A DNA stretch of 64,000 nucleotides from Marnyiella aurantia (GTDB taxonomy: Bacteria; Bacteroidota; Bacteroidia; Flavobacteriales; Weeksellaceae), in assembly GCF_014041915.1 (NCBI RefSeq), contig NZ_CP059472.1, positions 2,356,001 through 2,420,000 of the forward strand, given 5' to 3'. The notes under the pieces are model-generated. The model was not told the DNA's origin. It saw nothing but the letters and a program-made list of their open reading frames with translations, and did not search any database. Positions 16,340-23,381 of this stretch are shown piece after piece. The position numbers and the translations under genes are program-made. How positions within the stretch are numbered: position 1 is the stretch's first letter; the number at the start of each line of letters is the position of its first letter.

Positions 16340-17150
16340 TGTTTTTTTTTGGCAAATTTAGGGATTAGAGTTTAGATGGGAGATTTCAGATGTCAGATGT
16401 CAGATGTCAGATTTCAGAATCAAGAACCAAGAGCCAAGAGCCAAGGAAAAAGTAAAAAGTAAAAAGGCAAAAGTAAAAAGTGAGCTTTAAGGCGTTTGCT
16501 CTTTGACAGCAGGGCGTATAGCTTAAAGCGTATTGGTTATAGCCTGCCCAAGAGCCAAGGCAAAAGTAAAAAGTGAGTTTTATGAGTTTTCTCTAGTTAG
16601 AATACATAAAGCTTAAGCATGGTGCGTACAGCCCGAACCAAGGAAAAAGAAAAAGGGCAAAAGTGGTTAGGAGGTTAGAGCCAGGAATCAAGAATCAAGA
16701 GCCAAGGCAAAAGTTAAAAGTAAAAAGTTTGGAAGAAAGAGGAAAGAAGAACGAGGAAAGAAAAAAGATAGGGCCGTGGAGATTTTTTGCGGCTTTCTTT
16801 GTGTTCCTTGAGAAAGACTTTGTGAACTTTGTGGTTAGATGAAAGCTGAGAGCACAGAGCTGAATGCAGAGAGCCAGGAGCCAAGATTCAAGGCAAAAGT
16901 AAAAAGTAAAAAGTGGGTTTTCTGGGTTTTGTCCCAGTTAGAAGACATAAAGCTTAAAGCATAGTACGCACCGACAGAACAAAGGAAAAAGGAAAAAGTG
17001 AGTTTTAGAATACCAAAGCTTGTCACATTCAACCCAAACCTATACCCGCTCCCGTAACACCTGTCTCCGCATTAACTAATCACTAATCACCATCCACCAA
17101 TCACCAATCACCACTCACCACTCACCACTCACCACCTCAACCCAAAAAAC
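16340..17150. repeat. Degenerate repeat island with no gene
   Basis: About 0.8 kb made of short drifting words such as TCAGATGTCAGATGTCAGAT, AAGAGCCAAG, GGCAAAAGTAAAAAG, and CACCAATCACC/CACTCACC tandems near the right end. Inside are three spaced copies of a ~95-base unit, at roughly 16466-16560, 16559-16656 and 16892-16998. The last two are clearly related: each runs from GGCAAAAGTAAAAAGT through AGTTAGAA and CATAAAGCTTAA to AAGGAAAAAG. A TTTGTGAACTTTGTGG word near 16818-16833 is also of the repetitive type. Short open frames here are by-products of repeat composition. Confidence 0.75.
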
Positions 17151-17152
17151 CG

Positions 17153-17160
17153 TATCTTTG
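17153..17160 (+). promoter_or_regulatory. -7 promoter box for the pseudouridine synthase
   Basis: TATCTTTG matches TAnnTTTG, 18 bases before the ATG at 17179. Its last three bases form an in-frame TTG that could be mistaken for the start codon. Confidence 0.65.
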
Positions 17161-17178
17161 CGTAAATTTTTTAGTAAT

Positions 17179-18294
17179 ATGAGCCGCGATAACAGCAATT
17201 CAGGAAAATCCCAAAGACCGGGAGGTTCCAAATCATCATCCGGTGCAGGTAAATCTCGCGCGCCCCAGTCCGATAAACCAAGAGCATCAAAACCTTCTTC
17301 AGGCGCCGACAAACCCCGTACGCCGAAAGCAGATACATTGGGAGCCAAATCCCAGCCGCGTGCCGGTAAATCCAGAACTTCCAAACTGGAGCAGCCGCGC
17401 GAACCCCGACTTTTCACTCAGGGTGAAGTCCGCAATTTTGAACGTATGCCGGCCGCCAAAAGAGGTGGAAATACTGCCGGTAAAGAGTTGGGCCGTAAGA
17501 TCATCAACAGAAATGACGATGCCGAAAGAACCCGCACCTTTGTACAGAAAAGAAGACTTGAAAAGATATCCAAGGAAGTTCCGAAAGAGAGCATCCGCCT
17601 TAATAAATATATCGCCAACAGTGGAATCTGCAGCCGCAGGGAAGCCGACGAACTGATTGAGCAGGGACTTGTGCAGGTGAACGGCCAGGTAGTGACCGAA
17701 ATGGGCTACCAGGTGCAGAAAACCGATAAAGTAGTCTTTGACGGCCAGGGTATTACGCCGGAAAAACCGGTTTATGTACTGCTGAACAAGCCTAAAGGAT
17801 ACATCTCCACCACCAAGGACGAGAAGGCCAGGAAAACCGTAATGGACCTCGTGGCCAATGCTTCGCCCTACAAAGTACATCCAGTGGGCCGACTGGACCG
17901 TTCAACAACAGGGGTAATCCTCCTTACTAACGATGGGCACATGACGAAGAAACTTACGCACCCTTCATTCAATGCCAAGAAAATCTACCACGTTACGCTG
18001 GACAGAAAACTGGACCGTGCGGACCTTAACGCCATTGCTGAAGGAATCCGTCTGGAAGAAGGCATAGCCGAAATAGACAGCATTTCCTATATTGAAGGTA
18101 AGCCGAAGAATGAGATTGGCATCGAGCTGCACATTGGCTGGAACCGCGTTGTAAGACGTATTTTCCATAAACTCGGATACGAAGTAGAGTTGCTGGACCG
18201 TGTCATGTTTGCAGGCTTGACCAAGAAAAACATCAAACGTGGTCACTGGCGCATCCTTACAGACCTGGAGGTGAATAACCTTAAAATGCTGTAA
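17179..18294 (+). CDS. RluB/RsuA-family 23S rRNA pseudouridine synthase with a long basic N-terminal extension
   Basis: Converts a specific rRNA uridine to pseudouridine. The 371-residue product starts at the ATG at 17179; an upstream in-frame TTG lies inside the -7 box and cannot be used from this promoter. Residues ~1-125 are low complexity, rich in Ser, Lys, Pro and Gly (repeats of the SGAGKSRAPQ / GADKPRTPK type), and probably disordered. Then come an S4 RNA-binding domain (IRLNKYIANSGICSRREADELI near 135-156) and the catalytic domain with GRLDRSTTG, where Asp is the nucleophile. RluB is the closest match, but RluF/RsuA-type targets cannot be excluded. It ends at a clear terminator. Confidence 0.9.
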   Translation: MSRDNSNSGKSQRPGGSKSSSGAGKSRAPQSDKPRASKPSSGADKPRTPKADTLGAKSQPRAGKSRTSKLEQPREPRLFTQGEVRNFERMPAAKRGGNTAGKELGRKIINRNDDAERTRTFVQKRRLEKISKEVPKESIRLNKYIANSGICSRREADELIEQGLVQVNGQVVTEMGYQVQKTDKVVFDGQGITPEKPVYVLLNKPKGYISTTKDEKARKTVMDLVANASPYKVHPVGRLDRSTTGVILLTNDGHMTKKLTHPSFNAKKIYHVTLDRKLDRADLNAIAEGIRLEEGIAEIDSISYIEGKPKNEIGIELHIGWNRVVRRIFHKLGYEVELLDRVMFAGLTKKNIKRGHWRILTDLEVNNLKML

Positions 18295-18313
18295 AACACT
18301 TTTTGTAGAAATA

Positions 18314-18345
18314 ATAAAATCCGTCTTTTAGGCGGATTTTTTTTG
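18314..18345. terminator. Terminator between the pseudouridine synthase and the alpha/beta hydrolase
   Basis: Stem AAATCCG (18317-18323) / CGGATTT (18333-18339) followed by TTTTT on the plus strand. The A-rich left flank lets it also act for the convergent gene. Confidence 0.8.
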
Positions 18346-18355
18346 GTTGAAGGAA

Positions 18356-19018
18356 TTATGGCGCTCCCCTGAAATTTTTCAGTTGCTGATGTAGTATGCT
18401 GTTTATTTCTTCAGCTTTATTAAGCGTCATCAGGTGCCCACCATCTTTCACTCTTGCGTCACATTTAACAAACCAATCAGGTAATATTTTATCGTGTGTT
18501 CCATGAATATGAAACACATTTTTTGTGGATGTATAATTTTTCCATCGGGTGATACTGTCAATTGCCCATTTTAGAAAAGTCCCGTCGGTGTCTGCAAGGA
18601 TTTGTTTTAAAAGTCTTTTTTCAGACTCCGAATTTGCTCCGAACATCCAGTTTATGAAAAAGCTAGGCCTTTTTAAAAGTTTTTCAGATAGGAGTTTATG
18701 CAGCCTGAGTTGTCCGGCTATGCGGAAGTAAAATGGTATTTCCGTTCCTGTTTTTGCAGATGCGATTAAGATAACTTTTTCGGTGTCGATTTGTTTTGCC
18801 ACTTCCACAGCCATCATTCCCCCGAAGGACAGTCCGATCAGAATTGGTTTAACTGTTTTTATTTGCAGAATAATCCTGGATGCATAGCTTTCAATTGTTT
18901 CCGGCCCTTGTGGATCGATCCATTTTATATGCGTTATGTGGAAACCCGAAAAGTCCAGCTTTTGGAAAACTCTTTCATCTGCACCCAATCCGCTGAACAG
19001 ATATATTTCTTTTGTCAA
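18356..19018 (-). CDS. Alpha/beta-hydrolase
   Basis: A 220-residue protein with the alpha/beta-hydrolase fold. It has FSGLGADERVF near the start (oxyanion-loop region), the nucleophile elbow GLSFGG near 62-67, an acid candidate in HGTHDKIL near 167-174, and the catalytic His in GGHLM near 193-197. No signal peptide is seen. The substrate is unknown. It opens the accessory-looking stretch of the window and has no obvious operon partner. Confidence 0.83.
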   Translation of the reverse strand: MTKEIYLFSGLGADERVFQKLDFSGFHITHIKWIDPQGPETIESYASRIILQIKTVKPILIGLSFGGMMAVEVAKQIDTEKVILIASAKTGTEIPFYFRIAGQLRLHKLLSEKLLKRPSFFINWMFGANSESEKRLLKQILADTDGTFLKWAIDSITRWKNYTSTKNVFHIHGTHDKILPDWFVKCDARVKDGGHLMTLNKAEEINSILHQQLKNFRGAP

Positions 19019-19098
19019 AATTCCTTTAGATTTAAGTTTAACAGAATTATTTTTTAAAATAGATTGTGAAGTTTAGGATATTTAACTGCATTTGCATA

Positions 19099-19722
19099 TC
19101 AAGTCACTTCGACAATTATTAAAGTTATTAAAATTGTGGTGATGACTGCAGTTTTCAATCTAAGCTTTTTGAGCCTCAATCTGTTTCCTATAAAAGTAAT
19201 TCCTGCACTCAGTAGTAATCCGATAATATACTGTACTACCTGGATCGGCTCTTGATCTAAAGATTTTGATATGATTAGTAACAACAGAAAAATTCCTAAA
19301 ATCATTATTATTGCTCCATATTCACTTTCCCTTTGCACTTTAGCAAGCTTAGAAAACTTTAGTGAATAATAGAAGAGTATGATGCCAATTAGTAAGTTCG
19401 CTAGAATTATGGGGTTTGATATTAGATATGTTCTGCTAAAAGAATATAAAATTAAATCAGAAAGGAAAGTGTAATAAATTGAAAGTGGTAACATAATTAT
19501 GCTGCCGACTATAAATAGCCTTGAGTAAATCTCAGTATTCAGTCTTTTTACAAAAAATGATAAAGCAGACAAGCCCGGCAAAACTATCAGAACAATATTG
19601 AGTAAAGCGATGTTTAAGGAGTCAACTTCACTTTTTGAGCTAATATAGGTATCAATAATACCTAAGACAGATATTAACAAGACTATATAGTTGAAAATCC
19701 TGTTTGAATATATTTCTTTCAT
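19099..19722 (-). CDS. Multispanning membrane protein of unknown function
   Basis: A 207-residue protein almost wholly made of about six hydrophobic segments (e.g. YIVLLISVLGIIDTYI, IALLNIVLIVLPGLSAL, YGAIIMILGIFLLLLII) joined by short charged loops such as SKSEVDS and KLAKVQRESEYG. No family recognised. The coding sequence is noticeably AT-rich relative to the flanking housekeeping genes, which fits acquired DNA. It is isolated, with loosely spaced neighbours. Confidence 0.75.
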   Translation of the reverse strand: MKEIYSNRIFNYIVLLISVLGIIDTYISSKSEVDSLNIALLNIVLIVLPGLSALSFFVKRLNTEIYSRLFIVGSIIMLPLSIYYTFLSDLILYSFSRTYLISNPIILANLLIGIILFYYSLKFSKLAKVQRESEYGAIIMILGIFLLLLIISKSLDQEPIQVVQYIIGLLLSAGITFIGNRLRLKKLRLKTAVITTILITLIIVEVT

Positions 19723-19973
19723 CTGTTTATTTATGTCCTATTTTCAATCTAGGATTCCCATTGGCTGCGGTAACTCGCTTCTCATTCACCCGTCCAAAAC
19801 GGCCTGAAGATATTCTGCAGCCATTTCATTGCTGCCCGGGTACTCGTAGATATTAAATTTTCCGTTACTATTTTTCTTTTTTTAGGGCAGAGTCCTGAGC
19901 GATATTACGAAAAAGTTAGGATCTTAGACATATATTTTTAACTTAGCAGGTAACATAACTGTAATCAGTCACC
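19723..19973. other. Intergenic stretch with a possible gene remnant
   Basis: No complete gene. On the minus strand 19786-19881 reads as 31 codons ending KFNIYEYPGSNEMAAEYLQ then AVLDG and TGA, which looks protein-like but has a stop just upstream and no start. It may be the tail of a decayed gene or chance. Confidence 0.35.
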
Positions 19974-20258
19974 ATGGAACTGCCACAATACTTCTACTGG
20001 ATTCAACTAATTCTTGGAATCTTCACCCTGTCGTATCTGTTAAAGTCAAAAAACCAGCTTCAACGAGCGGTCGGAACTACAGAGAAGAAGTTTATTGCAC
20101 GTATGTTAATCTCAGGACTGATCCTATTTGTAACAGGTATATTTTTTGTTGACGACTATTCCTTAAGCAATATCTACACGGTTTTCATTGTGACGCTCAC
20201 CATGGTTTGGGCCGTTGCCGCACTTTATATTTTAGTGCGAAGATGGAAATCAATTTGA
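19974..20258 (+). CDS. Small membrane protein of unknown function
   Basis: A 94-residue protein with three likely membrane helices: YWIQLILGIFTLSYLL, MLISGLILFVTGIFFV and VFIVTLTMVWAVAALYILV. Basic loops between them (KSKNQLQR, RRWKSI) suggest a cytoplasmic C-terminus. No family recognised. It ends 17 bases before the Gre factor start and is on the same strand, so the two may be co-transcribed. Confidence 0.68.
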   Translation: MELPQYFYWIQLILGIFTLSYLLKSKNQLQRAVGTTEKKFIARMLISGLILFVTGIFFVDDYSLSNIYTVFIVTLTMVWAVAALYILVRRWKSI

Positions 20259-20275
20259 ATTTAAAAGAATGTATT

Positions 20276-20776
20276 ATGAGCAGAGGTTTTGTAAAGGAAA
20301 GCGATCAGGAAGATTTGCCAATGGTTCCGCCGCGTGCCGACTTACCCGCCGGCATGGTGAATTACGTTACTGAGGTAGGTTACGCAGAGTTACTTGCAGA
20401 ACGCGATCAGCTAATTCATGAGCGCGACACACTTGCAGTTTCAGATGAAAACGAAAAGCGCATCACCGTTAATTTCATCAATGCCAAATTAGACTTGCTC
20501 AATGACCGCATCTCCAGCGCGAAAGTGGTAGACCTTTCAAAGCAGCCAAAAAACAAAGTACGTTTCGGCGCGGAGGTGTTCTTTACGAAAGATTCAGATC
20601 CAAAAATTCAGCACTATCAGATCGTAGGTGTAGACGAGGCCAATATTGCCAAAGGAAAAATTGCATTTACCTCGCCCATTGCGAAGATATTTATGGACCG
20701 AAAAGTGGGCGAAACTGCAAAACTGAAACTTGAAAAAGGGGAGAAGGAGTTTAAGATTGTGGAGGTGACGTATTAA
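20276..20776 (+). CDS. GreA/GreB-family transcription elongation factor
   Basis: Gre factors rescue backtracked RNA polymerase by stimulating transcript cleavage. From the ATG at 20276 (MSRGFVKESDQ) the product has 166 residues. The frame is open 69 bases further up into the preceding gene, but those codons do not resemble the family. An N-terminal coiled coil spans about 35-85 (ELLAERDQLIHERDTLA, INAKLDLLNDRI). The C-terminal FKBP-like domain carries VRFGAEVFF, YQIVGVDEAN and the family signature ISPI-like FTSPIAKIFMDRKVGE. It differs from the usual housekeeping GreA and resembles GreB-type paralogues. Confidence 0.87.
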   Translation: MSRGFVKESDQEDLPMVPPRADLPAGMVNYVTEVGYAELLAERDQLIHERDTLAVSDENEKRITVNFINAKLDLLNDRISSAKVVDLSKQPKNKVRFGAEVFFTKDSDPKIQHYQIVGVDEANIAKGKIAFTSPIAKIFMDRKVGETAKLKLEKGEKEFKIVEVTY

Positions 20777-20914
20777 CGTAGAAAGTTACCGTAAGTTCAA
20801 ACTGTGAATCTCTGTGAAATCTTCGGTTTGCCTCACCTTCGGATTCGTGTGTTTCAGACAAAACGGGCCCAGGGGGAGCGGAATGGAGTGAAGCTTAAGT
20901 ATTATTAGGAGCAG

Positions 20915-21361
20915 TTATTTCCAGTTTTCTAATCTCCAGTTCTGTTCCAGTCGTTCGACCATCAACCTGTCATTCATTATTCCGTGTGGTGATAGTTTTA
21001 AGTTCTTCTCATCCAGGTCTGACTTTAGTTCTCTCTTAAGAGTTGATTTATGTACAATATGCCATCCAAGAAATTCTCCTCGGATATTGTATTCACTGCG
21101 AGCAAATTCAGAGTTGATAAATGTTTTAGGAATTTCAAAATTATCAACCATTTCCACAATTTTTCTCCTTACGGCTGTCTTCAAAGGGAATCCAATATTC
21201 CATCTTTCAGTTTGATCCACGCCAGCTTAGGTTATTTCTCCATTTGCTGATATCGGTTCCAGAACCCGTACAAGATCAATTCCTAATTTATCTGTTTCCA
21301 CATACTGTAAGTATCCGAAACCTATGTTAGTCTTTATTTTAAAAACGTCACCTATTTTCAT
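20915..21361 (-). pseudogene. Immunity-protein-like gene interrupted by one in-frame TAA
   Basis: A single reading frame runs from ATG at 21361 to a stop at 20915 (149 codons) but is broken by TAA at 21227-21229. The first 44 codons begin MKIGDVFKIKTNIGFGY. The rest continues in the same frame (NIGFPLKTAVRRKI, EFLGWHIVHKSTL, LSPHGIMNDRLMVERLE). Together the pieces resemble small cytoplasmic proteins of the Imm26 type, which protect against polymorphic toxins; this family call is tentative. A GTG after the stop (21220) could restart the second part. A sequencing error or stop-codon readthrough are alternatives to decay. Confidence 0.6.
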
Positions 21362-21446
21362 GTTAATTGCTCATAATGACCGCCCAGCTTTCCCCCCCGC
21401 TTCTCGAAATAGATCCTGAACTGGCGCTTCCATCGGTTTATGCCTT

Positions 21447-21737
21447 TTATCCAATTGAAATATTAAGATGTTTCCCTAATCCAAGTTCAATCAATTTATA
21501 ATAGGTAGAAATTTGGATATCACTTAGTCCACGTTCTATTCTGGAAATATAACTTTTTTTCGTCCCTGTTTTTTCGGCAAGTTCTTCCTGAGTTAAGTTC
21601 GCTTCAATCCGCGCTTCTTTCAACATAACGCCTAATCTGAATGCAAGAGAATCCGCATCAAACTGATCTCTTTCATTATTTCCTTTTTTACCGTATTTCT
21701 CGTCAAGGAGTTCATCAAAAGTTTTAACGTCTTTCAT
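21447..21737 (-). CDS. XRE-family antitoxin (HigA-like)
   Basis: A 96-residue protein with a helix-turn-helix in its C-terminal half (LGVMLKEARIEANLTQEELA, then TGTKKSYISRIERG, near 31-67). The N-terminal ~30 residues are charged (DELLDEKYGKKGNNERDQ) and may bind the toxin. It overlaps the upstream toxin gene by 14 bases. Toxin-first order with an XRE antitoxin is the HigBA arrangement. As in other such systems it should repress the operon; the near-palindrome at 22079-22098 is the likely operator. Confidence 0.85.
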   Translation of the reverse strand: MKDVKTFDELLDEKYGKKGNNERDQFDADSLAFRLGVMLKEARIEANLTQEELAEKTGTKKSYISRIERGLSDIQISTYYKLIELGLGKHLNISIG

Positions 21738-22071
21738 CTTTTTTCTGTTTTAAATATTCCGTTTTCAAATTCTCTGCAAGATTGATCTCATTTTTAGGAG
21801 TTTTTTGGGTTTTCTTAACGAAAGCATTTGTCAAAATCACCAATGTTCCTTCATCCTGGACGCATAGGATTCGAATGCTTTTCTGTGATGTAATTATTCT
21901 AACTTCATAAATTCCATCCGTACTTTCCAGTTTCTTAAAGAACTTGATTGGAATCTGCCTTTCAAAGCGAACCAGATCCAAAACATATTCAATTTTTAAC
22001 TGAACTTTTGAATCCTGAGATTTATAAAAGTCAATTACATTGTCCCCGAAGAAAATAATTTCTCTTGCCAC
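21724..22071 (-). CDS. RelE/HigB-like toxin (Gp49-type)
   Basis: A 115-residue protein of the phage-derived Gp49/HigB type, which act as ribosome-dependent mRNA endonucleases in the RelE superfamily. Characteristic elements are IPIKFFKKLESTDGIYEVRI near 41-60, then SIRILCVQDEGTLVILTNAFVKKTQKTP near 65-92. The start is GTG at 22071, since a stop codon precedes it in frame four codons upstream. The -7 box lies only a few bases before it, so the message is probably leaderless. It forms a toxin-antitoxin unit with the overlapping XRE gene. Confidence 0.85.
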   Translation of the reverse strand: MAREIIFFGDNVIDFYKSQDSKVQLKIEYVLDLVRFERQIPIKFFKKLESTDGIYEVRIITSQKSIRILCVQDEGTLVILTNAFVKKTQKTPKNEINLAENLKTEYLKQKKDERR

Positions 22072-22075
22072 ATAA

Positions 22076-22098
22076 CAAAGTTAACTAATTAGTTTACT
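22076..22098 (-). promoter_or_regulatory. Promoter and probable operator of the higBA-like operon
   Basis: On the minus strand TAACTTTG (22076-22083) is a full -7 box. It overlaps the left end of a 20-base near-palindrome at 22079-22098, AGTnAACTAATTAGTTnACT, which breaks symmetry only at one mirrored position pair. An antitoxin bound there would block the promoter. Confidence 0.6.
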
Positions 22099-22366
22099 TT
22101 ATTCCAAATATTTATGAGGCTTTTTAAGTTCTGACGAAGTGTATATTGGGCCGATATTATTTTGCTCCGAAACGGAATGTGTCAAAGGCGGCAGTTGGAA
22201 AAACATCGTGTGAATGCAACGATGGTTTCCAAAATGTAAAAACAAATACTCCATAGACTGCTGAAATTCCGCTGAAAAGCTTCCGAAGGTGAGCCTGTCC
22301 AGAGCGCAGCGAAGGATCTAACGGGCTTTCATTGTTGGCTTTTCAAGCCTAACGAAAGCTTGCTTA

Positions 22367-23164
22367 TTATAAGCGGTTTTCCTTATCAGCATCTTGTTTT
22401 TTCCATTTTTCAGCAAATGAAATATAGTTTTCTTCAAATGTTTGTCCGTTAAAACTATAGCATTTAATTCCATTTACTTCTACTATCTCAGCAAATGCTT
22501 TACCTTCTTCTGTTAAATTTACAATTTCATTATCAACTGATAAATAACCTAATTTATGCAGTGTGCTTATATTGTTTTGTACCGATGTCCTTTGTGTACT
22601 CAATTTTTCAGCATCGCCATATTCCATATCTAAACGGTCAGTTGACTTTACAACTCCTTTGAAATCTCTAATCCCCAAAATTGTCGCTAAATGGTCTTGT
22701 CGTTTACCTGCCACTAAAACACTGAAAATTAATTCATACGTTTTTCTATTTATGGCTTTGTAATCAGTCAATAATGTTTTTAATGTAAGATCAAGTTGTC
22801 TTTCTAAACTTTCTTTTCCTTCAATTGAGTTTTCATATTTAATAATTCTAAAGTGTGCAATATCAAATGGTGTCTTATTATATTCTCCTTGTGTAATTAT
22901 GATTGTTTGATTTTGTTTTAATGTATGCGCCATCCCTAATTCATAGTACACATTTGGATTATTGTCTGAAATATCAACGATGATTATTGATGCATCCTTT
23001 ATTTCTTTAACAATGTCGTCATAAATTGGCTTAGTTGAGAAGATATCATCCGCTCTTCTTATCTCTAAATTATGTTTGTCACATATTTTCTTAACTGAGT
23101 AGTCGTAAGCATCTTTTGCAACTTTGTTTGAAAAAGGCATTACCATAAATACTTTTTTGTTCAT
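22367..23164 (-). CDS. TIR/nucleoside-deoxyribosyltransferase-like protein with a winged-helix C-terminus
   Basis: A 265-residue soluble protein. The N-terminal ~125 residues have a Rossmann-like TIR/deoxyribosyltransferase-type fold: a strand KVFMVMPFS near 4-12, DIFSTKPIYDDIVKEIKDASIIIVDIS near 40-66, then NPNVYYELGMAH near 69-80, whose Glu is a candidate catalytic residue. A linker is followed by a winged-helix-like region (STQRTSVQNNISTLHKLGYL near 190-209). Such TIR-like domains occur in NAD-degrading bacterial defence proteins and in uncharacterised regulators. Function here is unproven. It lies next to the toxin-antitoxin pair in the accessory stretch. Confidence 0.72.
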   Translation of the reverse strand: MNKKVFMVMPFSNKVAKDAYDYSVKKICDKHNLEIRRADDIFSTKPIYDDIVKEIKDASIIIVDISDNNPNVYYELGMAHTLKQNQTIIITQGEYNKTPFDIAHFRIIKYENSIEGKESLERQLDLTLKTLLTDYKAINRKTYELIFSVLVAGKRQDHLATILGIRDFKGVVKSTDRLDMEYGDAEKLSTQRTSVQNNISTLHKLGYLSVDNEIVNLTEEGKAFAEIVEVNGIKCYSFNGQTFEENYISFAEKWKKQDADKENRL

Positions 23165-23309
23165 ATTGTTCTTACTTTAAAATCGCTCATCACTTACTTA
23201 TAGGCACACCAAAAGCATACAAATCCAACCGGTTAATGTTGCATCATTATACTTTATTTTACCAAATATAATATAATTACTTCACCGCGCTGCATTTCCT
23301 GTTGAAAAC

Positions 23310-23344
23310 AAAAAAAGGCGGAAGAAGTAAAAACTTCCTCCGCC
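23310..23344 (-). terminator. Terminator of porX
   Basis: Long stem GGCGGAAGAAGT (23317-23328) / ACTTCCTCCGCC (23333-23344) with one mismatch. On the minus strand it is followed by seven T. Confidence 0.88.
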
Positions 23345-23381
23345 CAAGAGCCCAAAAATCAAATAAACTATGAAAAAAAAA

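Noticed and set aside
16835-17032. Minus-strand 65-codon frame in the repeat island
   Set aside because: Its membrane-like composition comes from the AAAAGT-type repeats read in reverse. It spans repeat unit 16892-16998 and has no promoter.
16340-17150. CRISPR array or insertion sequence in the repeat island
   Set aside because: Copies are imperfect and drift, spacing is irregular, and no cas gene, transposase or terminal inverted repeat is present.
17299-17880. Minus-strand 193-codon frame antisense to the pseudouridine synthase
   Set aside because: Mirror of the basic extension and S4 domain; no supporting promoter.
22250-22340. Possible repeat or rRNA-like fragment near GGTGAGCCTGTCCAG
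   Set aside because: It is a short word that recalls common intergenic repeats, but there is only one copy here and no structure to support a call.
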